Positions 26,741-35,588 of a stretch of 64,000 nt of DNA are shown one piece after another. Numbering within the stretch: position 1 is the first letter of the stretch; each line of letters opens with the position of its first letter. Below the pieces are notes generated by a model that did not search any database, was not told where the DNA came from, and saw nothing but the letters and a program-made list of their open reading frames with translations. The position numbers and the translations under genes were made by a program. This DNA comes from Arthrobacter sp. OV608 (GTDB lineage Bacteria; Actinomycetota; Actinomycetes; Actinomycetales; Micrococcaceae), in assembly GCA_900110595.1 (NCBI GenBank), contig FOEZ01000017.1, forward strand, positions 1 through 64,000. Direction: 5' to 3'.

Positions 26741-26785
26741 GTCTTCCTAGTGGAGGTCTTCCTAGTGGAGGTCTGCCTAGTGGGC
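26741..26785. repeat. Three tandem 15-bp units
   Basis: GTCTTCCTAGTGGAG occurs twice and GTCTGCCTAGTGGGC once, end to end. The third unit contains the stop codon of the DUF4383 gene, so the array lies at its 3' end. The 15-base period keeps frame. Confidence 0.85.
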
Positions 26786-27247
26786 CGTGGTGGTTCGGCC
26801 GGCACGCGCGGTGCCGCGGGACAGCGCCACGCCCAGCCCGATCATGCCGACGCCCAGGACAAAGTGCAGCCAGTTGTCGGCGGTGTTCAGCGGGACGAAG
26901 TTCGCCGGCGTGTCATGTCCGATCAGCAGGCCGTAAAGCCAGAGAACCAGGTAGATGGCGCCACCAACGATCAGGTAGTTCCTCGACTGTGCAGCATTCC
27001 GGGCCAAGGCGATCCCGGCGACCCCAAACAGCAGGTGGACGATGTTATGAAGAATCGACACCTGGAAAATGCCCAGCAGCAGGGCTTCAGAGTCATGGCC
27101 GGCGAAACCCAGGGATTCGTAGTTGCTGGTGATGCCCGGGATGAACCCCAGGATGCCCACCAGGAGGAACACTGCGCCCACCGCAAGGGTCGCTTTCTGG
27201 ATATTAGTACGGCCCACGGTGCGACCGTTCGAACTCATACTTGTCAT
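26777..27247 (-). CDS. DUF4383 membrane protein
   Basis: A 156-residue protein with four hydrophobic segments and the DUF4383 signature SILHNIVHLLFGVAGIALA plus NTADNWLHFVLGVGMIGLG. ATG 27247 is chosen: AGGAG with a 5-base spacer precedes it, while the frame opens with GTG 27253. Function unknown; the family is frequent in stress-related actinobacterial regions. Confidence 0.85.
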   Translation of the reverse strand: MTSMSSNGRTVGRTNIQKATLAVGAVFLLVGILGFIPGITSNYESLGFAGHDSEALLLGIFQVSILHNIVHLLFGVAGIALARNAAQSRNYLIVGGAIYLVLWLYGLLIGHDTPANFVPLNTADNWLHFVLGVGMIGLGVALSRGTARAGRTTTAH

Positions 27248-27328
27248 GATCACTCCTGCTGTTTTGTCGTTTCCGTTTACATCATGGCTGCCGGGTTGCG
27301 CCTGACCATAGACTTAAACACCGACATC

Positions 27329-27342
27329 ATAAGTATACTTAT
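27329..27342. promoter_or_regulatory. Perfect A+T-rich palindrome (possible operator/promoter)
   Basis: ATAAGTATACTTAT is fully self-complementary and stands out in high-GC DNA, in the 183-base divergent gap between the DUF4383 and FAD/Rieske genes. It contains TATACT, a -10-like element, on both strands. Confidence 0.5.
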
Positions 27343-27429
27343 CACCTACGCCACGGATAGATCAGGGCCGGTAACAGACCCATCACAAAAGGCCCGCCAG
27401 GGCCCGGACCAAAGGCAGGCTGAACAGGG

Positions 27430-28979
27430 ATGACGTCGATTTGGTTGGACGGCCGGGATGCATTCGCATCGGATCCGTTCGAGCCGGGAAGCAGTTACGA
27501 CACCGTGGTGGCAGGGGCCGGACTGACCGGCCTTGTGACCGCCCTCCTGCTGGCTCGTTCCGGGCAGAACGTCCTGGTGTTGGAAGCACGGTTTCCCGGT
27601 GCCGTGACTACCGGGAACACCACGGCCAAGGTCACCCTGCTGCAGGGCACTTTCCTGTCCCAACTGTCCCGCCAGTACTCGCAAAAGCAGGTGCAGGCGT
27701 ACGTGGACGGCAACCGGGAGGGCCAGGCCTGGCTCCTGCGGTACCTCGATGAGCAGAACGTCCCCTACCAGATCCGGGATGCCTACACTTACGCGGCGTC
27801 CGCGCAGGGGACGGAAAAACTCCGCGAGGAAGTCAGCGCCGCCACGACAGCGGGCCTGGACATGGAATACGTGCGCGACGCCGGCCTGCCGTTCCCGGTG
27901 CACGGCGCCATCCGCCTCGCGGACCAGGCGCAGATCCACCCCGTCGACGTGCTGGACGCGCTGGTGGCGGACATCCGCGGCCGCGGCGGGTCAGTGGTGG
28001 GCGGCGTCCGGCTGCAGGACGTCACTGGCGGCCGCCCGGCCACCGTCCACACCGACCATGGGACCGTCACGGCCAACGAAGTGGTGCTGGCCACGGGATT
28101 CCCGTGCTGGACCGCGGGCTGTACTTCGCCAAGCTCAAGCCCAGCCGCTCCTACGCGGCAGCAGTGCAGCTGCAGGAGGACCAGGCGCCGCCCCCGGGAA
28201 TGTACATCTCGGTGGAACAGCCAACCCACTCGTTGCGGGACTACGAGAGGGACGGCCGCAGGCTGCTGCTGGTGGGCGGGCACGGGCACCACGTAGGGCG
28301 GGCGAGATCGGAAAAACACCACCTCGGGAGCCTCCTGGACTGGGCCGCGCAGCAGCATCCCGGCTCGCAGGTGACGCACACGTGGTCGGCGCAGGACTAC
28401 ATGGCCGTGAACCTGATGCCTTTCTTTGGCAAACTGCCGCGGGGCAAAGGCCACGTGTACTTCGGCACCGGCTACAACAAGTGGGGCATGACCAACGCCG
28501 TGGCGGCATCTTTGGGGATTGCTGCCGACATCCTCGGCGGGCATGTGCCGTGGGCCAACACCATCCACCACCGGATCACGTCACCGTCCGGAGCACTCTC
28601 GGCGGTTTCCCTCAACGCCGGGGTGGCAGCCAAGCTGGCCTCCGGCTGGGGGCAGCTTGCCGCCGAAGGACTGAAAACGGAAGGTGGGAAGGTCCTCAAA
28701 AAGGACAAGGACCAGCTGCCCCCGGCTCCCGCCCCGGTGGTCCCGGACGAGGGCCAAGGGCAGGTGTACCGTGAGGGCACCCGCCCGGTTGCCGTCTCCA
28801 CCGTGGACGGAACCACCTGCAAGCTGTCCGCTGTCTGCACCCACCTGGGCGGCATTGTGCACTGGAACGACAGCGAACGGACGTGGGACTGCCCGCTCCA
28901 CGGCTCCCGCTTCAGCAATGAGGGAGAGCTCCTGGAGGGCCCGGCCACCCGGAACCTTCCCCCTGCAGGGAAGGCTTGA
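27430..28979 (+). pseudogene. FAD-dependent oxidoreductase with C-terminal Rieske domain, frameshifted
   Basis: Two overlapping frames together read as one protein of about 516 residues. Frame one (from ATG 27430) gives the FAD-binding DAO domain (TVVAGAGLTGLVTALLLARS; GNTTAKVTLLQG) up to VVLATGFP. It then continues in the wrong frame to 28296. Frame two resumes as LDRGLYFAKLKPSRSYA and runs to 28979, ending in a Rieske 2Fe-2S domain with CTHLGG and CPLHGS. Inserting one G near 28103-28104 (CCCGTG to CCCGGTG) restores ATGFPVLDRGLY. It is either a real null mutation or a sequencing error. The intact family is a soluble oxidoreductase of unknown substrate. Confidence 0.85.
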
Positions 28980-29065
28980 GCAGCCGCGCACCTCAGGGAC
29001 AGCCGCATGATCCGGGCAGGGCAGAAGCCGGGTGGGCTGTCAGTGGGTTAGGGCATGATGGGAGC

Positions 29066-32000
29066 ATGCAGCAGGAACAGGGCTCCAGGCCGGGCGGCGC
29101 CTCAGCCTCCGGTACGCCCATGGCGCAGTTCAGCAGGCCCACCCGGGAGTGGTTCCTTGGCGCCTTTTCGGAGCCAACCCCTGCCCAGGACGGTGCGTGG
29201 CAGGCCATCTCCTCCGGCTCGCATGCGCTGGTAGTCGCGCCCACTGGCTCCGGCAAAACCCTGGCCGCGTTCCTCTGGGCTCTGGACCGGCTCCTGGTGT
29301 CTGGTTCCGCTGTGCCGGAAAGCCCCGTACCGGCACCCGAGGCACCGGCAAAGGGACGGCGTCCCCGGGCGCCAAAACGCAAGACCCGTGTCCTGTACAT
29401 CTCACCCTTGAAAGCACTCGGCGTGGACGTTGAGCGGAACCTTCGTTCGCCGCTCATCGGCATCACCCAGACCGCCAAGCGGCTCGGACTGCCCGCCCCG
29501 CTGATCACCGTGGGCGTCCGTTCCGGCGACACCACCACGGCGGACCGGCGCGCGTTGCTGAGTAACCCGCCGGACATCCTGATCACCACGCCGGAATCGC
29601 TGTTCCTGATGCTCACGTCGCGGGCCCGCGAAACCCTCACCGAAGTGGACACCATCATCATCGATGAGGTCCACGCCGTGGCCGGAACCAAGCGCGGCGC
29701 GCACCTGGCCGTCTCACTGGAACGGCTGGATGCCCTGTTGCCCAAACCGGCACAGCGGATCGGGCTCTCCGCCACTGTTGAGCCGCGGGAACTGGTGGCC
29801 CAGTTCCTGGCCGGGACCGCACCGGTGGAAATCGTTGCCCCGCCGGCGAAGAAGAACTGGGACCTCACCGTTTCCGTCCCTGTCGAGGACATGTCCGACC
29901 TCCAGGGTGCCGCCGGCGCCTTCGATTCCGGCCCCGCGTCCGGACTGCAGCCGCAGGCGTCCATCTGGCCGCATGTGGAGGAAAAAATTGTCGACCTGGT
30001 GCTGGCCAACCAGTCCACCATCGTTTTTGCCAACTCCCGCCGCCTGTCGGAACGGCTCACGGCACGGCTCAACGAGATCTACGCAGAACGGCAACTGGTA
30101 TCGGCCGGGGGCGGCTGGGACGATCCCGAGCCACAGCAGGCCGGCGTTCCCGCGTCCACGGCCGCACCGGCGCTCATGATGGCGCAGGCAGGAAGCTCGG
30201 CCGGGGCGGACCCCGTACTGGCGCGCGCCCACCATGGTTCCGTCTCCAAGGACCAGCGGGCGCTGATCGAGGACGACCTCAAGTCCGGCCGGCTGCGCTG
30301 CGTGGTGGCCACGTCATCCCTGGAACTGGGCATCGACATGGGTGCCGTGGACCTGGTGGTGCAGGTGGAATCGCCGCCTTCCGTGGCCAGCGGACTGCAG
30401 CGGGTGGGCCGGGCCGGCCACCAGGTGGGCGAGGTTTCCCAAGGCGTCCTCTTCCCGAAACACCGGGCAGACTTGGTGCATACGGCCATCACCGTGGAAC
30501 GGATGCTGAGCGGAAAGATCGAGCGCCTCAGCATCCCCGCCAACCCCCTGGACATCCTTGCCCAACAAACCGTGGCCGCCACGGCGCTGGGCAGCATCGA
30601 CGTTGAAGAATGGTTTGCCACCGTCCGCCGGTCAGCCCCCTTTGCGTCCCTTCCGAGGTCCGCGTTCGAAGCAACACTGGACCTGCTGGCCGGCCGCTAC
30701 CCGTCCGATGAGTTTGCCGAGCTGCGCCCGAGGATCATCTGGGACCGCAACGCCGGCACCATCGAAGGCAGGCCAGGGGCCCAGCGCCTGGCGGTCACGT
30801 CCGGCGGCACCATCCCGGACCGCGGCCTCTTCGGCGTCTACATCATCGGCACCGAGGTGGAGGGAACAGCCTCCCCCTCAACGGACGGCAAACCCGCCCC
30901 TGCGCCCAAAGGCGGCCGGCGGGTAGGGGAACTGGATGAGGAGATGGTGTACGAATCCCGCGTTGGCGACATCTTCGCGCTCGGTGCCACCAGCTGGAAA
31001 ATCGAGGACATCACGCACGACCGCGTCCTGGTCTCCCCCGCGTTCGGCCAGCCCGGAAAGCTGCCCTTCTGGAAGGGCGACTCCCTCGGCCGCCCCGTGG
31101 ACCTCGGCCGCGCCCTGGGCGCCTTCGTCCGCGAACTGTCAGCGTCCGACGTCGGGCCCGCCACCGAACGCTGCAAGGCCAGCGGCCTGGACGACTTCGC
31201 CGCCAACAACCTCATCCAGTACTTGGGCGAACAGAAACAGGCCACGGACGTGGTCCCCAACGACACCACCCTGGTGGTGGAGCGGTTCCACGACGAACTG
31301 GGCGACTGGCGGGTGATCCTGCACAGTCCCTTCGGCATGCCCGTCCATGCGCCGTGGGCGCTGGCGGTGGGCCAGCGGCTGCACCAGCGATATGGCCTGG
31401 ACGGCTCGGCCATGGCAGCCGACGACGGGATCGTGCTGCGGGTGCCCATGATGGAGGACGAGCCGCCCGGCGCCGAGCTGTTCCTGTTCGATCCCGAGGA
31501 ACTGGAACAGATCGTCACCGCGGAAGTTGGCGGCAGCGCACTTTTCGCTTCGCGCTTCCGTGAATGTGCTGCGCGGGCCCTGTTACTGCCGCGGCAGACT
31601 CCCGGCAAGCGGCAACCGCTGTGGCAGCAGCGGCAGCGGTCCGCCCAGCTGCTGGATGTGGCCCGGAAGTACCCTACCTTCCCCATCGTCCTGGAAACGG
31701 TGCGGGAATGCCTGCAGGATGTCTACGATCTTCCCGCGCTCAAAGACATCGCGGCGTCCGTGGAGCGGCGCGAGCTGCGGATCGTGCAGACCACCACCAC
31801 CCAGCCGTCACCGTTCGCAAAGTCACTCCTGTTCGGATACGTTGCCCAGTTCCTGTACGAGGGCGATTCGCCGCTCGCGGAGCGGCGGGCTGCGGCACTG
31901 GCCCTGGACTCCACACTCCTGAACGAACTGCTGGGCCGCGTCGAACTGCGGGAGTTGTTGGACGCGAAGGTTATCGACGCCACCGAGCGGGAGTTGCAGC

Positions 32001-34051
32001 GCCTGGCGCCGGACCGCCGGGCCCGCGGGCTCGAAGGTGTGGCGGACCTGCTGCGGCTCCTCGGACCGCTGGCGCCGGAGGAAGCTGCCGCCCGGCTGGA
32101 ACCGGCCGCGGTGGTTGAGCCTGCCGAAACCGAGCCTGCCCCAACCGACACAGCCCACGCCAGCACGGAAACAGCCACCACCCACCTGGTCGCCCTGCAG
32201 CGCGCCAACCGCGCCATCAAGGTGAACATCGGCGGCGTGGAACGGTTCGCCGCGGTGGAGGACGCCGCCCGCCTCCGGGATGCCATCGGCGTGCCCCTGC
32301 CCATGGGGGTTCCGCTCGCGTTCATTGAACCCGTGGCGGATCCTTTGGGCGACCTCGTCTCCCGGTACGCCCGGACGCACGGACCTTTTACGGCGGACGA
32401 AGCGGCAGCCCGATTGGGCCTGGGTGTGGCCGTGGTCAGCACTGCCCTGAAACGCCTTGCCGCCGACGGCCGGGTGGTGGAAGGCGAATTCCGGCCCCAC
32501 GGCGGTGGATCTGCGGCACCCGACGTACCGGCCGCCCTGGATGCACCAGCCGCTGATGGGCAGCACCCCGAGACGCAACACCCCGAGGCACAAAATCGCA
32601 CCCCCGTCAGCGAGTGGTGTGATGCTGAGGTGCTCCGCAAGCTGCGGCGGCGGTCCCTGGCAGCATTGCGCGCCGAGGTGGAACCGGTGGACGCGTCCGC
32701 CTACGGCCGGTTCCTTCCGGCCTGGCAGCACGTCCGGACCCCGGGCGGAGGCCGCGGTCAGCCGTCGTTGCGGGGACTGGACGGCATCGTCACGGCCATC
32801 GACCAGCTCTCCGGGGTTCCGGTTCCGGCCTCGGCCTGGGAGCCGCTGGTCCTGGCCAGCCGGGTATCCAACTACCAGCCCGCCATGCTCGACGAGCTCA
32901 TGGCCGCCGGCGAGGTGCTCTGGTCCGGGGCAGGAGCCTTGCCGGGCAACGACGGCTGGATCAGCCTGCACCTGGCCGACTCGGCGGAACTGACCCTGAA
33001 CCCGGCCATCGACTACGAACCCGGGGACGCCCAGCTGCGGCTCCTGGAGCACCTGCGCAATAACGGCGGCGGCTACTTCTTCCGGCAGCTGACAGACGTG
33101 GCCGGCGGCATGGACTCCGTCCTGACCGACCAGGAAGTGGTCACCGCCCTGTGGGATCTGGCATGGGCGGGCCGCATCACCGGCGACACCTTCGCACCGG
33201 TGCGGGCACTGATCGCCGGGGGCCACACCGCCCATCGGCAGGTGGCCCGCGCACCCCGCGCCCGGGCCCCCCGTCTCAGCCGGCTGGGGCGTTCACACGG
33301 CACCGGGCTAATGGGTTCCGCCGGCCTGGGCAGCGGCCGCTATGCCGCGTCCTCAACGGCAACAGCCACCCCTCCCATGGCGGCGGGCCGCTGGTCAGCC
33401 CTTCCGCAGCCCGAACTGGACGCCACCATCCACGCCCGCGCCACCGCAGAGCTCCTGCTGGACCGCTACGGCGTGGTGACCCGCGGTTCAGTGATGGCGG
33501 AACAGATCCTGGGCGGATTCGGCCTGATGTACAAGGTCCTTGCCCGGCTGGAGGAGGCCGGCCGGTGCCGCCGCGGCTACTTCATCGAACACCTCGGCGC
33601 GGCGCAGTTCGCTGTTCCCGCAACCGTGGACCGGCTGCGTTCGTATTCGGAGGACACCCAGCTCGCCAAGCCGGAACCTGTTGCCCTCGCCCTGGCCGCC
33701 ACCGATCCTGCCAACCCCTACGGTGCTGCACTCCCATGGCCCGCCCAGCATGACGAAGCCGGAACCGGCCACCGTCCCGGACGCAAGGCCGGCGCCCTGG
33801 TGGTGCTGGTGGACGGGGCGCTGGTCCTCTACGTGGAACGGGGCGGCAAAACCCTGCTCGCCTTCAGCGACGACGAGAACATCCTGGCCGCGGCCGGCGC
33901 GGCACTGGTGGGGGTGGTGACCCGCGGCGCAGTCGACAAGCTGATAATGGAGAAAGTCAACGGACACGACATCCTGGATACTCCGGTTGCAGCCGCGCTC
34001 AGCGCGGCCGGGGCCTACTCCACACCCAAAGGGCTGAGGATCCGTGCCTGA
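29066..34051 (+). CDS. lhr: Lhr-type ATP-dependent DNA helicase
   Basis: A large superfamily-2 helicase of 1661 residues. Motif I is APTGSGKTLAAFLWALD (58-74), motif II DEVH (200-203), motif III SATV, and motif VI GLQRVGRAGHQVG. The long C-terminal region contains winged-helix and Lhr-specific domains (ending near YSTPKGLRIRA). Lhr unwinds DNA and RNA-DNA hybrids 3' to 5' and is tied to DNA repair. The frame opens at TTG 28976. ATG 29066 or ATG 29120 is more likely; 29066 is used. The stop overlaps the Nei start by 8 bases, so helicase and glycosylase are coupled. Confidence 0.92.
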   Translation: MQQEQGSRPGGASASGTPMAQFSRPTREWFLGAFSEPTPAQDGAWQAISSGSHALVVAPTGSGKTLAAFLWALDRLLVSGSAVPESPVPAPEAPAKGRRPRAPKRKTRVLYISPLKALGVDVERNLRSPLIGITQTAKRLGLPAPLITVGVRSGDTTTADRRALLSNPPDILITTPESLFLMLTSRARETLTEVDTIIIDEVHAVAGTKRGAHLAVSLERLDALLPKPAQRIGLSATVEPRELVAQFLAGTAPVEIVAPPAKKNWDLTVSVPVEDMSDLQGAAGAFDSGPASGLQPQASIWPHVEEKIVDLVLANQSTIVFANSRRLSERLTARLNEIYAERQLVSAGGGWDDPEPQQAGVPASTAAPALMMAQAGSSAGADPVLARAHHGSVSKDQRALIEDDLKSGRLRCVVATSSLELGIDMGAVDLVVQVESPPSVASGLQRVGRAGHQVGEVSQGVLFPKHRADLVHTAITVERMLSGKIERLSIPANPLDILAQQTVAATALGSIDVEEWFATVRRSAPFASLPRSAFEATLDLLAGRYPSDEFAELRPRIIWDRNAGTIEGRPGAQRLAVTSGGTIPDRGLFGVYIIGTEVEGTASPSTDGKPAPAPKGGRRVGELDEEMVYESRVGDIFALGATSWKIEDITHDRVLVSPAFGQPGKLPFWKGDSLGRPVDLGRALGAFVRELSASDVGPATERCKASGLDDFAANNLIQYLGEQKQATDVVPNDTTLVVERFHDELGDWRVILHSPFGMPVHAPWALAVGQRLHQRYGLDGSAMAADDGIVLRVPMMEDEPPGAELFLFDPEELEQIVTAEVGGSALFASRFRECAARALLLPRQTPGKRQPLWQQRQRSAQLLDVARKYPTFPIVLETVRECLQDVYDLPALKDIAASVERRELRIVQTTTTQPSPFAKSLLFGYVAQFLYEGDSPLAERRAAALALDSTLLNELLGRVELRELLDAKVIDATERELQRLAPDRRARGLEGVADLLRLLGPLAPEEAAARLEPAAVVEPAETEPAPTDTAHASTETATTHLVALQRANRAIKVNIGGVERFAAVEDAARLRDAIGVPLPMGVPLAFIEPVADPLGDLVSRYARTHGPFTADEAAARLGLGVAVVSTALKRLAADGRVVEGEFRPHGGGSAAPDVPAALDAPAADGQHPETQHPEAQNRTPVSEWCDAEVLRKLRRRSLAALRAEVEPVDASAYGRFLPAWQHVRTPGGGRGQPSLRGLDGIVTAIDQLSGVPVPASAWEPLVLASRVSNYQPAMLDELMAAGEVLWSGAGALPGNDGWISLHLADSAELTLNPAIDYEPGDAQLRLLEHLRNNGGGYFFRQLTDVAGGMDSVLTDQEVVTALWDLAWAGRITGDTFAPVRALIAGGHTAHRQVARAPRARAPRLSRLGRSHGTGLMGSAGLGSGRYAASSTATATPPMAAGRWSALPQPELDATIHARATAELLLDRYGVVTRGSVMAEQILGGFGLMYKVLARLEEAGRCRRGYFIEHLGAAQFAVPATVDRLRSYSEDTQLAKPEPVALALAATDPANPYGAALPWPAQHDEAGTGHRPGRKAGALVVLVDGALVLYVERGGKTLLAFSDDENILAAAGAALVGVVTRGAVDKLIMEKVNGHDILDTPVAAALSAAGAYSTPKGLRIRA

Positions 34052-34874
34052 GGGGGATTCTGTCTGGCGTGCCGCCAACCAGCTGCATCAGGCCCTGGCA
34101 GGGCAAAAGCTCATCAGTTCTGACTTCCGGGTACCCCGCTTCGCCACCCTGAACCTCGCCGGCTGGACTGTGGCCGAGGTAGTCCCCCGCGGCAAGCATC
34201 TGCTGATGCGGGTGGTAAGCCCGGAGGACAAAAAGCTCACTATCCATTCACACCTGAAGATGGAGGGCGCCTGGCAGGTCTACCCGCCCGGCGGCAAGTG
34301 GCGGAAACCGGGCTACACCGCCAGGTGCGTGCTGCGCACCCCGGTGGCGGACGCCGTCGGATTCTCGCTGGGGATCGTCGAAGTGGTGGCCACCGCAGAC
34401 GAAGACTCCATTGTCGGTTTTCTCGGCCCGGACCTGCTGGGCCCGGACTGGGACCTCGACGAAGCAGAGCGCCGGGTCCGGGCAGCTCCGGACGTCCCCA
34501 TCGGAGTGGCGCTGCTGGACCAGCGCAACCTCGCCGGCATAGGCAACATCTACCGCTGCGAAACGTGTTTCCTGTCCGGAGTGCATCCGGCGTCACCTGT
34601 ATCCGCCGTCGAGGACGTCCGGACCCTGATGACCGATGCGAAGCAACTGCTCGAGGTCAACCTCGGTCCCGGCCGGCGCGTCACCATCCTCAATCCCAAA
34701 GGGATGCCGGTGGGCAGGATGGCGGGGCGGCCGGGCTACTGGGTCTACGGCCGGGAGCACCGGCCCTGCCTCAAATGCGGGACCCCCGTGCGGCGCGGCA
34801 CCCTCGGCAAACCCAACGGCGAGGAAGAACGGGATATCTATTTCTGCCCGCGCTGCCAGCCGCTGTCAGGCTAA
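34044..34874 (+). CDS. Fpg/Nei-family DNA glycosylase (endonuclease VIII-like)
   Basis: A 276-residue base-excision repair enzyme. After the GTG-coded Met come Pro and Glu (MPEGDSVWR), the catalytic Schiff-base proline and general acid. NLAGIGNIYRCE is the helix-two-turn-helix segment. The C-terminal zinc finger is CLKC...CPRC. It removes oxidised pyrimidines and nicks the strand. It overlaps lhr by 8 bases. Its stop TAA shares bases with the stop of the convergent YczE gene. Confidence 0.92.
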   Translation: MPEGDSVWRAANQLHQALAGQKLISSDFRVPRFATLNLAGWTVAEVVPRGKHLLMRVVSPEDKKLTIHSHLKMEGAWQVYPPGGKWRKPGYTARCVLRTPVADAVGFSLGIVEVVATADEDSIVGFLGPDLLGPDWDLDEAERRVRAAPDVPIGVALLDQRNLAGIGNIYRCETCFLSGVHPASPVSAVEDVRTLMTDAKQLLEVNLGPGRRVTILNPKGMPVGRMAGRPGYWVYGREHRPCLKCGTPVRRGTLGKPNGEEERDIYFCPRCQPLSG

Positions 34875-35527
34875 GCCCCGCTCTGCGCAGTCGAAGCAGC
34901 GCCGGCGGCAGCGGGCTTGCGCTCCTGTGTGTCGGCGTCCGCGGGCAAAGCCGCGGGAACCATAAACACCGGCAGGAGGAACTGGACCAGCGGACCGATG
35001 GCAAGGGCGTACACAACAGTGCCCACCCCCACCGAGCCACCGAGGAACCAGCCGGCGGCGAGAACCACAACTTCGATCAAGGTGCGGGACACCCTCACCG
35101 ACCAGCCCGTCCGCCGGGCCAGCCCGGTCATCAGGCCGTCACGGGCACCGGGACCGAACCGCGCGCCGATGTAGCAGGCGGAGGCGATTGCATTGAGCAG
35201 GACGGCGCCTGCGAGCATACCGATCTGGCCGCCCAGGTGGGAGAAGGCGGGAATCACCGCGAGCCCGATGTCTGCAAAGACACCCACCAGAATCGCGTTG
35301 CACAGCGTGCCGAACCCCGGCCACTGGCGCAGTGGAATCCACAGCAGCAGCACCAGGAAGCTCACGATGATGACCACCGCCCCGATGCTAAGACCCGTCC
35401 TGCCCGCCACGCCCTGGTGGAAGACGTCCCACGGGTCGAGGCCAAGGCCGGCGCGGATGAACATGGCAAGGGAAATGCCGTACATGGCGAGGCCGATAAA
35501 GAGCTGGAGGAGTCTGCGGGTCAACAT
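34871..35527 (-). CDS. yczE: YczE/YitT-like integral membrane protein
   Basis: A 218-residue protein with about five to six hydrophobic helices and the family signature GLGLDPWDVFHQGVA, then GLMTGLARRTGWSVRVSRTLIE. The tail is Ala-rich and hydrophilic. ATG 35527 starts at MLTRRLLQLF. The divergent neighbour is a MocR-type regulator, the conserved YczR-YczE pairing. Substrate or function is unknown. Confidence 0.85.
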   Translation of the reverse strand: MLTRRLLQLFIGLAMYGISLAMFIRAGLGLDPWDVFHQGVAGRTGLSIGAVVIIVSFLVLLLWIPLRQWPGFGTLCNAILVGVFADIGLAVIPAFSHLGGQIGMLAGAVLLNAIASACYIGARFGPGARDGLMTGLARRTGWSVRVSRTLIEVVVLAAGWFLGGSVGVGTVVYALAIGPLVQFLLPVFMVPAALPADADTQERKPAAAGAASTAQSGA

Positions 35528-35546
35528 GCCCTCAACTCTGCCAAGC

Positions 35547-35586
35547 AACTGGCCTTGAAATACATAGCCAGTTTGAGATACTGGCC
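35547..35586. promoter_or_regulatory. Putative YczR binding repeats
   Basis: Three copies of a CTGGC-centred motif lie in 40 bases: AACTGGCC (35547-35554), its inverted form AGCCAGTT (35566-35573) and TACTGGCC (35579-35586). The two direct copies are 32 bases apart, about three helical turns, which suits MocR-type dimers that bind spaced direct repeats. Confidence 0.5.
35555..35582 (+). promoter_or_regulatory. Candidate leaderless promoter of the MocR gene
   Basis: TTGAAA (35555-35560) and GATACT (35577-35582) are spaced 16 bases and the ATG at 35589 follows after 6 bases. Transcription would start at or very near the ATG. Confidence 0.5.
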
Positions 35587-35588
35587 TG

